64,000 nt of DNA, taken from the NCBI GenBank assembly GCA_910576975.1, contig CAJTJY010000021.1, positions 13,263-77,262 of the forward strand, given 5' to 3'. This document shows positions 1 to 7,296 of this stretch, piece after piece. The number at the start of each line of letters is the position of its first letter. The first letter of the stretch is position 1. Made by a program: the position numbers and the translations under genes. The notes under the pieces were generated by a model. That model was given only the letters and a program-made list of their open reading frames with translations, was not told the origin of the DNA and did no database searches. The DNA comes from an uncultured Lachnospiraceae bacterium (GTDB lineage: Bacteria > Bacillota > Clostridia > Lachnospirales > Lachnospiraceae).

Positions 1-891
1 GAGAAGCGGGATTTTGAAACAATTTTTAAGATGATAGAAGCAGGTTCCACAATTGCAGAAGAACGTTACATACTATATTATATTACGAAAATAAAAAATG
101 AGAATCATACAGAATTATATAATTCTATTGCATTAAATGCAGGAAAGCATAGAGCATATCTGTGCATTGCCGGAGTGTGTAGCTATTATGGCTGGGGAAC
201 AGAAGAAGATATGGAAATTTCCATTCAGTGTATTTTAAAATCTGCAAAATTAAATTGTTCCTATGCAAAAGTGTTTATCAGCGCAATATATATGCAGGGG
301 TTGCCGCAAATTGCAGATCAGCAACAAGCAAAAGAATTTTTAAACGAGATGGTTACATTGGCATCGCCGACTATGTTGTATTATTACGGGCGGGCATTGA
401 GCAGCGGGGCAAAAACGGGTGGGAGCAATTTTATAAAAAATAATTATAAGGATGCTGTTTTATATTTAGATTATGCTGTCAAATGTCATATTCCAGGAGC
501 AGAAGAAAGTCTTGCAAGTGTTATGAGTCGGGGAGAAGAGAGAGTGAATGAGGAAACTTATGCTGGCTCTGGGGGCTGTTATATCACAACCGCAGCATGT
601 AGTCAGCTTGGAAAAGCGGATAATTGTTATGAACTGACAGTGTTTAGAGAATATCGGAATAAAATTCTTGCCCATGAAGTAGATGGAGAAAAAATAATAA
701 ATGAGTATTATCAAACAGCTCCCCGGATAGTTGATAATATTAATAAACAGAAAAATTGTGAAGAAATTTATCAAAAGATATGGAATGAGTTTTTGAGTCC
801 ATGTTTAATTTTCTTGGAAAATATGGAGTATGCAAAGTGTAAAGAACTTTATATGCAGATGGTAAAAGAATTACAAAGGCAATATTTATAA
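1..891 (+). CDS. CFI-box-CTERM domain protein with Sel1/TPR-like N-terminus (5' partial)
   Basis: The frame is open from base 1, so the true start lies outside the window; the first internal ATG is at 31. The N-terminal part has short helical repeats of the Sel1/TPR type (for example an AYLCIAGVCSYYGWG stretch). The C-terminal part, from about residue 184 counted from that ATG, carries GCYITTAAC followed by a CYELTVFREYRNKIL tract and an NEYYQTAPRIV tract. That pattern is the CFI-box C-terminal domain. The molecular function of this domain is not established. The repeats suggest a protein-interaction role (inference). Downstream is a lipoprotein gene on the same strand. Confidence 0.7.
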   Translation, partial: EKRDFETIFKMIEAGSTIAEERYILYYITKIKNENHTELYNSIALNAGKHRAYLCIAGVCSYYGWGTEEDMEISIQCILKSAKLNCSYAKVFISAIYMQGLPQIADQQQAKEFLNEMVTLASPTMLYYYGRALSSGAKTGGSNFIKNNYKDAVLYLDYAVKCHIPGAEESLASVMSRGEERVNEETYAGSGGCYITTAACSQLGKADNCYELTVFREYRNKILAHEVDGEKIINEYYQTAPRIVDNINKQKNCEEIYQKIWNEFLSPCLIFLENMEYAKCKELYMQMVKELQRQYL

Positions 892-966
892 AAATAGTTA
901 TTGTTTATGGTGAAAATTGGCTATGATGGCAAAAGTAAAATTATATTATGAGAAGGGTAAATGCAC

Positions 967-1797
967 ATGAGAAAAATTGTAGCAAATATTTTAATGATAG
1001 TAAGTATTTTGTGCGTTATGAGTGGCTGTTCACAAGAAACTGCAAAAGATCTGCAGGAGCAGGCAGAAGATATTGTTCAGGAAGTGGCAGACCAGGCAGA
1101 AAATATTGCTGACAGTGATGATGAACATGTAATAAGTGTAAAAAATGGACATCCAGAGGCTTACTCTGAGATTACTTTCGGGGAGGCTTTTGAAAGTTTC
1201 TTTGGAAGCCCTGCTTGGAAATATTTTAAAGGCGAAGATGGGGAGGATGTAGTGGAGTTTACAGGATACTGTACATATCAGGACGTTGAAGTAAAAGCGC
1301 GCCTACAGTTTGTCCTAAAAGATGATGGGTCATTTGCTTCTGGTGCGTTGAGTTTCAATGATGTGCCCCAGTCACAGATGATTACAAGCGCAATGCTGGA
1401 AAAAGCATTTGAACAGTATGCTGAAGTAAATGATGTAGCGCTTGCCCCAAGTGAAAAGGACAATGTTCTGGAAGAAGTTCTAGAAACGGAAGCATCACTG
1501 CCCACAGATACCGTATCTGTATATGATGTTGCAGGCAGATATGTAGAAGGAGCAAATGCGATTACTATATCTATCTATAGTGACGAAACAGAAGATGGGT
1601 CTGTGGGAAACATGGAATGGCTCGATTCAGAAAGCGGAAAGAGCGAAGTAATTATTCTGTACCGAGTGTCTGAATCAGATGTGATCTGTACATTGGGCGG
1701 GACGGAGTATCGGATCACCTTTTGTACAAACGATGCTTTATGGTATGATATGTCAGGAAATTTAGTGAATCACTATGTCAAAACAGAATCGTTTTAA
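967..1797 (+). CDS. Predicted lipoprotein of unknown function
   Basis: The 276-residue product begins with a basic N-terminus and a hydrophobic stretch ending in a lipobox, VMSGC, at about residues 17-21. It should therefore be processed and lipid-anchored outside the membrane, with Lgt (encoded at 46004) attaching the lipid. After the lipid-linked Cys comes an acidic coiled-coil-like segment (QEQAEDIVQEVADQAENIA) and then a mixed alpha/beta region with no family I recognise. I chose the ATG at 967 because the GAAGGG ribosome binding site (952-957) is only 3 nt from the alternative ATG at 961 but 9 nt from this one. Confidence 0.65.
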   Translation: MRKIVANILMIVSILCVMSGCSQETAKDLQEQAEDIVQEVADQAENIADSDDEHVISVKNGHPEAYSEITFGEAFESFFGSPAWKYFKGEDGEDVVEFTGYCTYQDVEVKARLQFVLKDDGSFASGALSFNDVPQSQMITSAMLEKAFEQYAEVNDVALAPSEKDNVLEEVLETEASLPTDTVSVYDVAGRYVEGANAITISIYSDETEDGSVGNMEWLDSESGKSEVIILYRVSESDVICTLGGTEYRITFCTNDALWYDMSGNLVNHYVKTESF

Positions 1798-1963
1798 TCC
1801 TGAACAAAATCGGCATATTTAGACAGACGCATCGGTTTTTCTGTACTGCTAGAGATACGCTGTACAGATCTCAGACACTTGTATAAATGGAATGGCAGAT
1901 AACCGAAAGACCTTACAGATAAAACTTTATACATAGATAGAACTTTATACAAAAGGAAAAAGA

Positions 1964-2019
1964 TGGAGCAGTATCAGAAGTCCAGCTATTTAAGCTGGCT
2001 TTGATATTGCTCCATTTTT
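1964..2019 (+). terminator. Rho-independent terminator-like hairpin
   Basis: Bases 1964-2014 fold into a long stem: TGGAGCAGTATCAGAAG pairs with CTTTGATATTGCTCCA, enclosing an inner CCAGCT/AGCTGG stem. A T-run follows at 2015-2019. It lies within the roughly 350-bp gap (1798-2147) after the lipoprotein gene. Nothing else in that gap is recognisable apart from a short direct repeat of AACTTTATAC just upstream of the hairpin (about 1922-1950). Confidence 0.6.
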
Positions 2020-2147
2020 CGTTCCATGGAAAGCAACACAGAGGATTTTCATGGGAAAAGTATAAAAATGCGCCGTATGGAGAACAGCATTGTGTCAGTA
2101 TACTAGAGCCTTGCAGACGCAGTAATTATCACATTCACAAGGAGAAA

Positions 2148-2580
2148 ATGAAAATGGCAGCAAACGTAGAAACGATGTTTTACACAAGGGAAAAGCCCTG
2201 GCATGGATTAGGGGGTGAAAGTGGCAGAGGTTTTAAGCTCAGCAGGGAATTTGAAAGACTAAGAAGGGTTAAAATGCCGGATTCCAAAGTGGATGGTTGC
2301 ATAAATGCCCTGCTGCCTATGGATGCATCCATGAGTACGCAGCAGAAGAACAATATCACAAGATTAAGGGAAGACATGGAAATGAGGTACTTTGAGGCAC
2401 CGGATTTGCAGGACATGCCACGGAACGCCTGCAGGTTTATCAATGCCATGTCCGATTTTGCCATGCGTGACCCCCCTGAGGGAGTCCGGGAATTGTAAGG
2501 AAAACTTATTTGCAAAAGTGATGGACGGCAGCACATTGGTGTGCAAGGCGTATGGCATGGTAAGGAACTGTTGTGTGTAG
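2148..2580 (+). pseudogene. DUF932 phage/plasmid-like protein, internally deleted and frameshifted
   Basis: An AAGGAG ribosome binding site (2139-2144) precedes an ATG whose product starts MAANVETMFYTREKPWHGLG (after MK). That is the conserved N-terminus of the DUF932 (phage/plasmid-related TIGR03299) family. The sequence then jumps to the family's C-terminal part (an RFINAMSDFA tract), and after about 2480 the reading continues in another frame (ENLFAKVMDG...MVRNCCV). Roughly half of the usual length of over 300 residues is missing. This is a decayed gene from a former mobile element. The IS3 remnant begins right at its stop codon. Confidence 0.7.
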
Positions 2581-2615
2581 TGGTCAAAAATTTTTGCAAC
2601 GTTTTATATTAAAAA

Positions 2616-3035
2616 TTAGTTTCCATATTTGTGATCAGTCCGTGCCTGATAAGGCGTACGATATCCATTATGGCTGTGTGGACGAACATGGTTGTATGTG
2701 ACATAGGCAAATTCTTCCACCGCCTGATACAGAGCTTCTTCTGTATGAAACTCGTACAAATAGATGCATTCGTTTTTCAGAGTGTTAAAATATCTTTTCA
2801 TGGGGGCATTGTCGTAGGGATATCCCGCTACCCCGTTATGCGCATGATAAATATGCCTGATCTGTGCTTTTACTATTTCTTTTTGGGCATAATAACCCGC
2901 CTTACGGTGTTTCCGGTAGTTGTAATAAGCATTCGGGCAGATGCCAAGCCGCCTCAGCAGCCAGCGGATTCCGAATTCTTTGCCGTGCTGTTCCATGAAC
3001 CGATAAGCCTCTAATCGAGTTCCTTTGCGAAGCAT
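2616..3035 (-). pseudogene. IS3-family transposase OrfB, internally deleted
   Basis: The N-terminal part (RWLLRRLGICPNAYYNYRK) and the C-terminal part (RYFNTLKNECIYLYEF ... YNHVRPHSHNGYRTPYQAR) match IS150-type OrfB. They are fused directly at GVAGYPYDNAPMKRYF. About 130 residues, including the first two catalytic Asp residues of the DDE triad, are missing. The family's catalytic Glu in the NAPMERYF motif reads Lys. The product, 139 residues against about 270 normally, cannot be an active transposase. Confidence 0.8.
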
Positions 3036-3295
3036 GCTGCTGCTTTTTTTAAGAACAGAAATTCCCTTCTAAACTCCTCGTTTTCTCTTTTCAGATTAAG
3101 TATCTCTTTCATGTTGTCATACTCTGTTTTTGTATTGGGGCTTATCCAGCATTCTTCTTTGAATTCATTGCACCAGCTGCGGATGGTCTCTTTGGAAACG
3201 CTGTATTCCGTGGTGATGCTGTTCATGGTGCGGCATTCCTCTAAACGGAGGCGAACAATTTTCTTTTTAAATTCAGGGTTGTAATTTTGCAGCAT
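3011..3295 (-). CDS. IS3-family transposase OrfA (helix-turn-helix)
   Basis: This 94-residue protein has an N-terminal helix-turn-helix (YSVSKETIRSWCNEFKEE) and a C-terminal leucine-rich helix (LKRENEEFRREFLFLKKAA), as in IS3 OrfA proteins that bind the element ends. It overlaps orfB by 25 bp, the site where IS3 elements normally make an OrfAB fusion by -1 frameshifting. The gene is intact, but its partner is deleted, so at most it could act as a DNA-binding remnant. Confidence 0.75.
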   Translation of the reverse strand: MLQNYNPEFKKKIVRLRLEECRTMNSITTEYSVSKETIRSWCNEFKEECWISPNTKTEYDNMKEILNLKRENEEFRREFLFLKKAAACFAKELD

Positions 3296-3355
3296 AATAA
3301 GTACCTCTTTTCCTTGTAGATTGATTATATCTTATTAGCCACTGCTGTTACAACT

Positions 3356-3511
3356 TTACTTTATCACAACACTGCCCCCTATGTATCGCCAATCTGGTGG
3401 GCAGTAGTGGGTGGATGAGAAGTCATACAGGATTTCTTTCACCCAACAGATTAGGTCAAGGTTTCTTTCATCATCTGCTTGTGCAATTATTTCTCTGATT
3501 GTTTGTTCCAT
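3356..3511 (-). CDS. Small 51-residue protein, 3' end supplied by the IS
   Basis: Preceded by GAAAGGATCTGACAC, the ATG (3509-3511 complement) opens a 51-codon frame starting MEQTIREIIAQADDERNLDL and ending in DWRYIGGSVVIK. The last few codons and the stop lie in the right end of the IS3 remnant, so the original C-terminus was probably longer. I do not recognise the family. Its position among phage/ICE-like debris suggests an accessory mobile-element gene. It is below the usual gene-calling size. Confidence 0.4.
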   Translation of the reverse strand: MEQTIREIIAQADDERNLDLICWVKEILYDFSSTHYCPPDWRYIGGSVVIK

Positions 3512-3731
3512 GTGTCAGATCCTTTCGTTATGGCTGGTTTTCGGGTAGCAAAATAGAGCCAGTTTTACGGCTGGCTCCAAAGCCGTTTCTTTTTAGCTGT
3601 CGGCAAATTTGCACCCGCATTTTTTCTCTTGCGCTTCGTTGCCAGATATGCTATCTTATAGACAGAAAAAGGGAAAGACGTAAAAGCGGCTACCCTTAAA
3701 TAATAAACAAACTGCTTTTACAAACGGTCAT

Positions 3732-3761
3732 CACTATTGTGAATAGTGGCGGCTGTTTTTT
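3732..3761 (+). terminator. Short hairpin plus T-run
   Basis: CACTATT (3732-3738) and AATAGTG (3742-3748) form a 7-bp stem with a GTG loop. TTTTTT follows at 3756-3761 after a GCGGCTG spacer. It lies upstream of the toxin promoter in the 3512-3956 gap and would shield that promoter from read-through. The rest of the gap holds only fragments of decayed mobile-element sequence that I cannot name. Confidence 0.45.
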
Positions 3762-3847
3762 CTTGTTTGAGTATGTTACTTGTTGATACTTGATTGATAC
3801 CAGATAAGGATAAATTTTTTGACCTATATATACATAGGTTCTTTTGA

Positions 3848-3876
3848 TTGAGTATCAGCTTTCCATATGTTATAAT
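3848..3876 (+). promoter_or_regulatory. Promoter of the holin-like toxin mRNA
   Basis: TTGAGT (3848-3853) and TATAAT (3871-3876) are separated by 17 bp, a near-consensus sigma-A promoter. Transcription would start near 3883, giving a 5' UTR of about 75 nt before the toxin ATG. Confidence 0.65.
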
Positions 3877-3920
3877 GAACTCGTGTAATTGAAAAGAAAG
3901 TAGGATGTGATTTTCCGATG

Positions 3921-3956
3921 GATGCCCTCTAGTCTAACGAAAGAGGGTGATGCCCT
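3921..3956 (+). promoter_or_regulatory. 5' UTR hairpin sequestering the toxin ribosome binding site
   Basis: CCCTCT (3925-3930) pairs with AGAGGG (3942-3947), which contains the likely Shine-Dalgarno. GATGCCCT occurs twice (3921-3928 and 3949-3956), so the second copy offers a competing CCCT partner just before the start codon. Switchable ribosome-site occlusion is known from type I toxin mRNAs. Its use here is inferred. Confidence 0.5.
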
Positions 3957-4037
3957 ATGAGTATAATGGAAGTTCTTACATTATTACTTGTATTGTTTGC
4001 GGCTCTGTCTTACATAGACAATCATAAAAAGAAATAA
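3957..4037 (+). CDS. Holin-like type I toxin, 26 residues
   Basis: The product starts MSIMEVLTLLLVLFAALSYI and ends DNHKKK: a short N-terminus, one transmembrane helix (about residues 5-20) and a charged tail. This is the layout of the putative holin-like toxin family (TxpA/BsrG type, Hol_Tox), which are small membrane-active peptides. It has its own promoter at 3848, a ribosome-site hairpin at 3921 and a 13-bp terminator stem starting within its last codons. On the opposite strand a convergent promoter at 4129-4157 would make an antisense RNA across the 3' end, the txpA/ratA arrangement. Family membership is by pattern recognition; toxicity is inferred. Confidence 0.75.
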   Translation: MSIMEVLTLLLVLFAALSYIDNHKKK

Positions 4038-4122
4038 GCATCCCTACCGCCCAAGTTTGGATGCTTATTTCTTATAATCATTTTTACTGAGGGCAATCGG
4101 AAATTCCATTCCGATCACTTCT
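4024..4122 (-). ncRNA. Predicted antitoxin antisense RNA (RatA-like)
   Basis: The minus-strand promoter at 4129-4157 predicts a start near 4122. Transcription leftwards passes a small hairpin (ATCGGAA/TTCCGAT, about 4096-4115) and the 13-bp stem at 4031-4071, then a T-rich run (TTTCTTTTT reading the minus strand), where it should stop near 4024. The RNA of roughly 100 nt would be fully complementary to the 3' end of the toxin mRNA. The exact ends are inferred. Confidence 0.6.
4031..4071. terminator. Bidirectional terminator shared by toxin mRNA and antisense RNA
   Basis: GAAATAAGCATCC (4031-4043) and GGATGCTTATTTC (4059-4071) form a perfect 13-bp stem with a 15-nt loop. Reading minus, the stem is followed by TTTTT. 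Reading plus, it is followed by an A/T-rich tract. The left arm overlaps the last two codons and stop of the toxin gene. Confidence 0.7.
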
Positions 4123-4128
4123 AAGTAG

Positions 4129-4157
4129 ATTATACATGAGAGCTGCTTGATTTTCAA
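4129..4157 (-). promoter_or_regulatory. Promoter of the antisense RNA
   Basis: On the minus strand TTGAAA (4157-4152) and TATAAT (4134-4129) are spaced by exactly 17 bp. This is closer to consensus than the toxin promoter, as expected if the antitoxin RNA must be in excess. Confidence 0.65.
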
Positions 4158-5568
4158 GTGGCTCTTTATATTATTTATCAGAAATATATTGAAAGACGGG
4201 ATTGTGGCTGACACAATCCGATGCTCGCTATCTCTGTGGACACTATCACAGGACAATTTTTCTGCGCATCCGATGTCGTGTCTTTACTTTCCGAGAAAGA
4301 AAATAATTGAACCTGTCGGTTGTGAGAAGATCAACATATATAATCCCAACCGTATCGTCTTAAACACATACTTAATTTTTATCCTTATCTAGTTTCATTC
4401 TTCAATTACACATCATTCAGCGGAGAATGTTTTTATTTTGTGCATAAGTTGGTATTTGCTCAATTATAATTGTTAAATCAGTCGAGGTACGTATATCTAC
4501 TGTTTACATACCATCTAGAAAAGTTAAAGTATTTTTGAGTTAAATCTGTAAAAAGGCTGTCTTTAATAGTATATTTAGCAATATCCGCTTTTTCCATTCC
4601 TTTTTCTCTTTCATCCCCGCTTTTTCAGTGGGGAAATAATCAGGTTATCTTGGTTTTGTTATACAGAAAACCATCCTGTATTCAAGGGTGATTCCTCGCT
4701 TGTTTATTAGATGCTATCGTTTTCAAACTTGACACATTTTTCATCGGTGACACATTTTTTAACACTAATTTTTTGTAAATTTATGTTTTTTAATGAGCGA
4801 AAATGAAAAAGATAAAGTGCTGGAAATCTCCAGAAATAGGCACTTATGGTATTCTGCATAGACAAATGAAAGCCGCACTATAATAAGTATCGGTTGTGAT
4901 GGATATTCTAAAAAATGATAATCCCTAAAAGATAAAACGTAGCCGTAACAATCATAAGTCCATAACAAAAGGTATTTCTGCTTTCTAATATCTCGATCCG
5001 TGGCAGTAGTGGGGAGCCGTTGCCGGGGATTGGAACGGAAAGGAAAGGCTCTGGTCTTGACGTAGCAGAGGAACTTTCTACAGGTGAGCGTGAAGCAAGG
5101 GAGAAGCCGGCTTTTTGTGTTGGATTTTTATCTGTGTTATAATGGAAGAAGCTGAAAACAGCCCAACGAGACATATCAGAATTTTATTGACGAAGAATGA
5201 TGTGAGATCAAGAAAGGAAAAGGCAAGGCAGCAAAAAAGTGGTGAAGTTTGCAGATCGCAAAGCAAAAGCAGAAAAATGGATGGAAAAAATAATATTGCG
5301 GTTACGCTTTTATGTGCTGGATTCTTATTACAGCGAAGTGAAAGTTATCGGGGCAGGTGCGGATGTCCTTGATTTTTGTTTATAAATCTTTGCAGGAGAA
5401 GTATTACTGTTGATGAAACGGCGAACGATTATCTGCTAGTAGTTTGCCAACTATAAAAAGCCGGGGAGATATGAGAGGAATGCAGGCTTATTACATGGTA
5501 TAATGAACAGAGAAAATTTGAATTCTCACTTGAGGCGCAGAAGAGTAAGGAAAGATGCTTAAGGAAAA
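4158..5568. other. 1.4-kb region without a supported gene
   Basis: Several short frames occur on both strands, but none has a convincing start site, composition or recognisable domain. TGACACATTTTT occurs twice (about 4733-4758), resembling the ends of some transposable elements. A reading near 5230-5370 (MEKIILRLRFYVLDSYYSEV) is lysine-rich and looks like a decayed gene, but I cannot assign it. A TATAAT-like element near 5500 may be the old promoter of the response-regulator fragment that follows. Confidence 0.4.
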
Positions 5569-5910
5569 ATGCTGGATATATTAATTGTGGAAGATAACAA
5601 AGAAATAGGTATTTTGCTGTGTGATTTTTTTCGTAAGGAGAATTACATGGTTAGTGTAGCTCAAACAGGTGAAAAAGCTTTGGAATTGTATGAAAGATAT
5701 GGAGCCAGAGTGATTGTGTTGGACATTATGCTTCCTGGAATGGATGGATTTGCGGTTTGTTCTAAGATTAGGGAGACTTCCAATACCCATATTTTAATAG
5801 CTAGTGCCAAGGTGGAAAAGAATGATAAATTAAAAGGCTTAAATCTTGGCGCAGATGATTACATTGAAAAACCTTATGATGTAGATATTTTAATTGCCAA
5901 GATTAAATGA
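5569..5910 (+). pseudogene. Response regulator receiver domain, truncated
   Basis: The 113 residues are an OmpR-type receiver domain: acidic pocket VEDN near residue 8, phospho-acceptor in VIVLDIMLPGMDG, a Ser in LIASAK, and the Lys in DDYIEKPYD. The frame stops right after the last receiver helix (AKIK), where the winged-helix DNA-binding domain should follow. The bases after the break instead encode the tail of an ABC ATPase. This is one half of a deletion joint. Confidence 0.75.
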
Positions 5911-6121
5911 GGTAATGGAGGAACTGGTAAAGTTAAACGAAGAAGGAATAACGATCATGATGGTAACTCATGATGCAAAGGTAGCCGCAATGTGTTCCAG
6001 AGTGCTGTATATTGTAGATGGTAACATTAAGGGCGAGTATATAAGTCCTAAAGACTTCGAGATAAAAGAGAAAGATAGAGAGAGATTATTAAATAACTGG
6101 TTATTGGAACTGGGATGGTAA
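5903..6121 (+). pseudogene. C-terminal fragment of an ABC exporter ATPase
   Basis: From about 5906 the frame reads NEVMEELVKLNEEG, MMVTHDAKVAAMCSRVLYI and ends LLNNWLLELGW. This is the region after Walker B, with the H-loop His in VTHD, of bacitracin-type ABC ATPases. The Walker A, signature and Walker B motifs are missing. The tail closely resembles the end of the intact ATPase at 10498-11238 (VNNWLLKMGW). It was probably encoded a few genes downstream of the truncated response regulator before a deletion joined them. Confidence 0.75.
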
Positions 6122-6164
6122 GAATATTTTTCTTTCCTTGACGCATTCAGTTTTTATCGAAAGG

Positions 6165-6389
6165 ATGCTAAAACATAATAGAAATATTCAGATTTTACAT
6201 GGCAATAAGCTGCAGACAATTTTTGATAACCACATTCCAGAGGTATCATTAAAGCAATTTATGTTATTATCAATAGTCAGGCAATCAAAAGAGCAACTAA
6301 CATTGACGCAGCTAGGAAGCTTGCTGGGTTGCTCAAGGCAAAATGTTAAAAAGATCGCAGACGATAAAAGTAAAAATGAGCAACGGTGA
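6165..6389 (+). pseudogene. MarR-family regulator, C-terminally truncated
   Basis: The 74-residue frame from ATG 6165 contains a winged-helix start (SLKQFMLLSIVRQSKEQLTL, TQLGSLLGCSRQNVKKIA) typical of MarR repressors. It stops just after the recognition helix (DDKSKNEQR), so the wing and the dimerisation helices are absent; a full protein would be about 150 residues. Its partner is probably the flavodoxin gene 100 bp downstream. A TTG start at 6138 is possible but lacks a ribosome binding site. Confidence 0.6.
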
Positions 6390-6489
6390 TTAGATATAGA
6401 GGCAATAGCGGGAACTACAATGAGCAGAAAATATATCTTATAAGCTGCTGAATATGTAATGAAAATTTAGAAAAGGGAGATTTAAGCAG

Positions 6490-7011
6490 ATGAAAACAAT
6501 TGTAATTTATAACTCGCAAACAGGATTTACAAAACGATACGCCGAATGGATCGCAGAAGCAGCAGGAGCTGACTGCCTTGAATTATCAGTGGCAAAAAGA
6601 AAAAACATGGATTCATACGAAGCGGTCGTTTTTGGAGGCTGGGCGTGTGCAGGGAGTATCAACAAGCTTAATTGGCTTAAAGGCAATATAGAGAAATGGG
6701 TGGATAAGAAGCTGATTGCGTTTTGTGTTGGCGCAAGTCCAATGGATAGTCCGGAAATAAAGCGGGCTCTTAAAGAGAATTTTAAAGGATTGGAGTCGAA
6801 AAAAGTAAGTGTATTTTATTGCCCAGGCGGACTTAACTATGAAAAAATGCCTGCTTCGTCAAAATTTATGATGAAAATGTTTATAAAGATGCTGAAAGCC
6901 AAAAAAGATAAAACAGAAACAGATCGAGAAATGATAAAGATGATTTCAAGCTCCTATGATATTTCAGACAAGAAATATATTGAACCTATTTTGGAATGCT
7001 TGAAAAGTTAA
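6490..7011 (+). CDS. Flavodoxin-domain protein
   Basis: A 173-residue cytoplasmic protein with the FMN phosphate-binding loop of flavodoxins at its N-terminus (IYNSQTGFTKRYAEWIA, residues 5-21) and a glycine-rich strand (AVVFGGWACAGSI). It resembles the flavodoxin family related to HemG-type menaquinone-dependent oxidases, where FMN mediates electron transfer. GGGAG (6476-6480) precedes the ATG. It follows the truncated MarR gene, a common pairing in Clostridia in which the regulator controls the flavoprotein. The substrate cannot be told from the sequence. Confidence 0.75.
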   Translation: MKTIVIYNSQTGFTKRYAEWIAEAAGADCLELSVAKRKNMDSYEAVVFGGWACAGSINKLNWLKGNIEKWVDKKLIAFCVGASPMDSPEIKRALKENFKGLESKKVSVFYCPGGLNYEKMPASSKFMMKMFIKMLKAKKDKTETDREMIKMISSSYDISDKKYIEPILECLKS

Positions 7012-7222
7012 ATCTTCCTGAAAAGCGCTTGATTGTTTCAGTGGCTATCCAGGCAATATTTTCTGGAAAGGGTATAGATTAGTCTCCCGAAGGTCTCTCT
7101 GCCTTTGGAAACATAGACATCTTGCACAGAAAAGCGTTGCGGAAAGTGGGGCTGTCACATTAAGATATTCACTTGTTCAAAAGGCTTACATTGCAAAATG
7201 GGAAACTAAAAAAGCAGAGATA

Positions 7223-7251
7223 TTGACAAATTTTATGAAAAATGCTAAAAT
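7223..7251 (+). promoter_or_regulatory. Promoter of the tetR-type gene
   Basis: TTGACA (7223-7228) and TAAAAT (7246-7251) are separated by 17 bp. The expected start site near 7258 lies inside the palindrome at 7256-7272. Confidence 0.7.
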
Positions 7252-7255
7252 ACAA

Positions 7256-7272
7256 ACCGACAGTATGTCGGT
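7256..7272. promoter_or_regulatory. Palindromic operator for the TetR-family regulator
   Basis: ACCGACA (7256-7262) and TGTCGGT (7266-7272) form a perfect 7+7 bp inverted repeat around GTA. It sits across the transcription start, 25 bp upstream of the regulator gene, an arrangement typical of autorepression by TetR-family proteins. Confidence 0.65.
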
Positions 7273-7296
7273 AAATGATGCTATTAGGGAGGAAAA

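Larger units (their letters stand above)
2580..3367 (-). mobile_element. Defective IS3-family (IS150-like) insertion sequence
   Basis: The interval contains orfA and an internally deleted orfB on the minus strand in the usual overlapping arrangement. Imperfect terminal inverted repeats appear at about 2580-2601 (GTGGTCAAAAATTTTTGCAA) and, inverted, at 3347-3367 (GTGATAAAGTAAAGTTGTAA). They match at about 13 of 22 positions. The core of the transposase is gone, so the copy cannot move by itself. It separates the DUF932 remnant from a small ORF. The ends are inferred. Confidence 0.65.

Noticed and set aside
3499..3699. Plus-strand frame beginning MFVPCVRSF
   Set aside because: It lies antisense to the small minus-strand gene start and has no ribosome binding site.
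4065..4256. 63-codon minus-strand frame opposite the toxin 3' region
   Set aside because: It overlaps the antisense RNA promoter and has no ribosome binding site; the RNA interpretation explains the region better.
4733..4758. Direct repeat of TGACACATTTTT similar to the MITE ends
   Set aside because: It lacks the CTAGTGTGC outer part and an opposite end at the expected distance, so it is not a MITE copy.
5115..5372. Open reading frame of 85 codons rich in Lys and Arg
   Set aside because: No ribosome binding site, no recognisable domain and mixed frames; it reads as decayed sequence.
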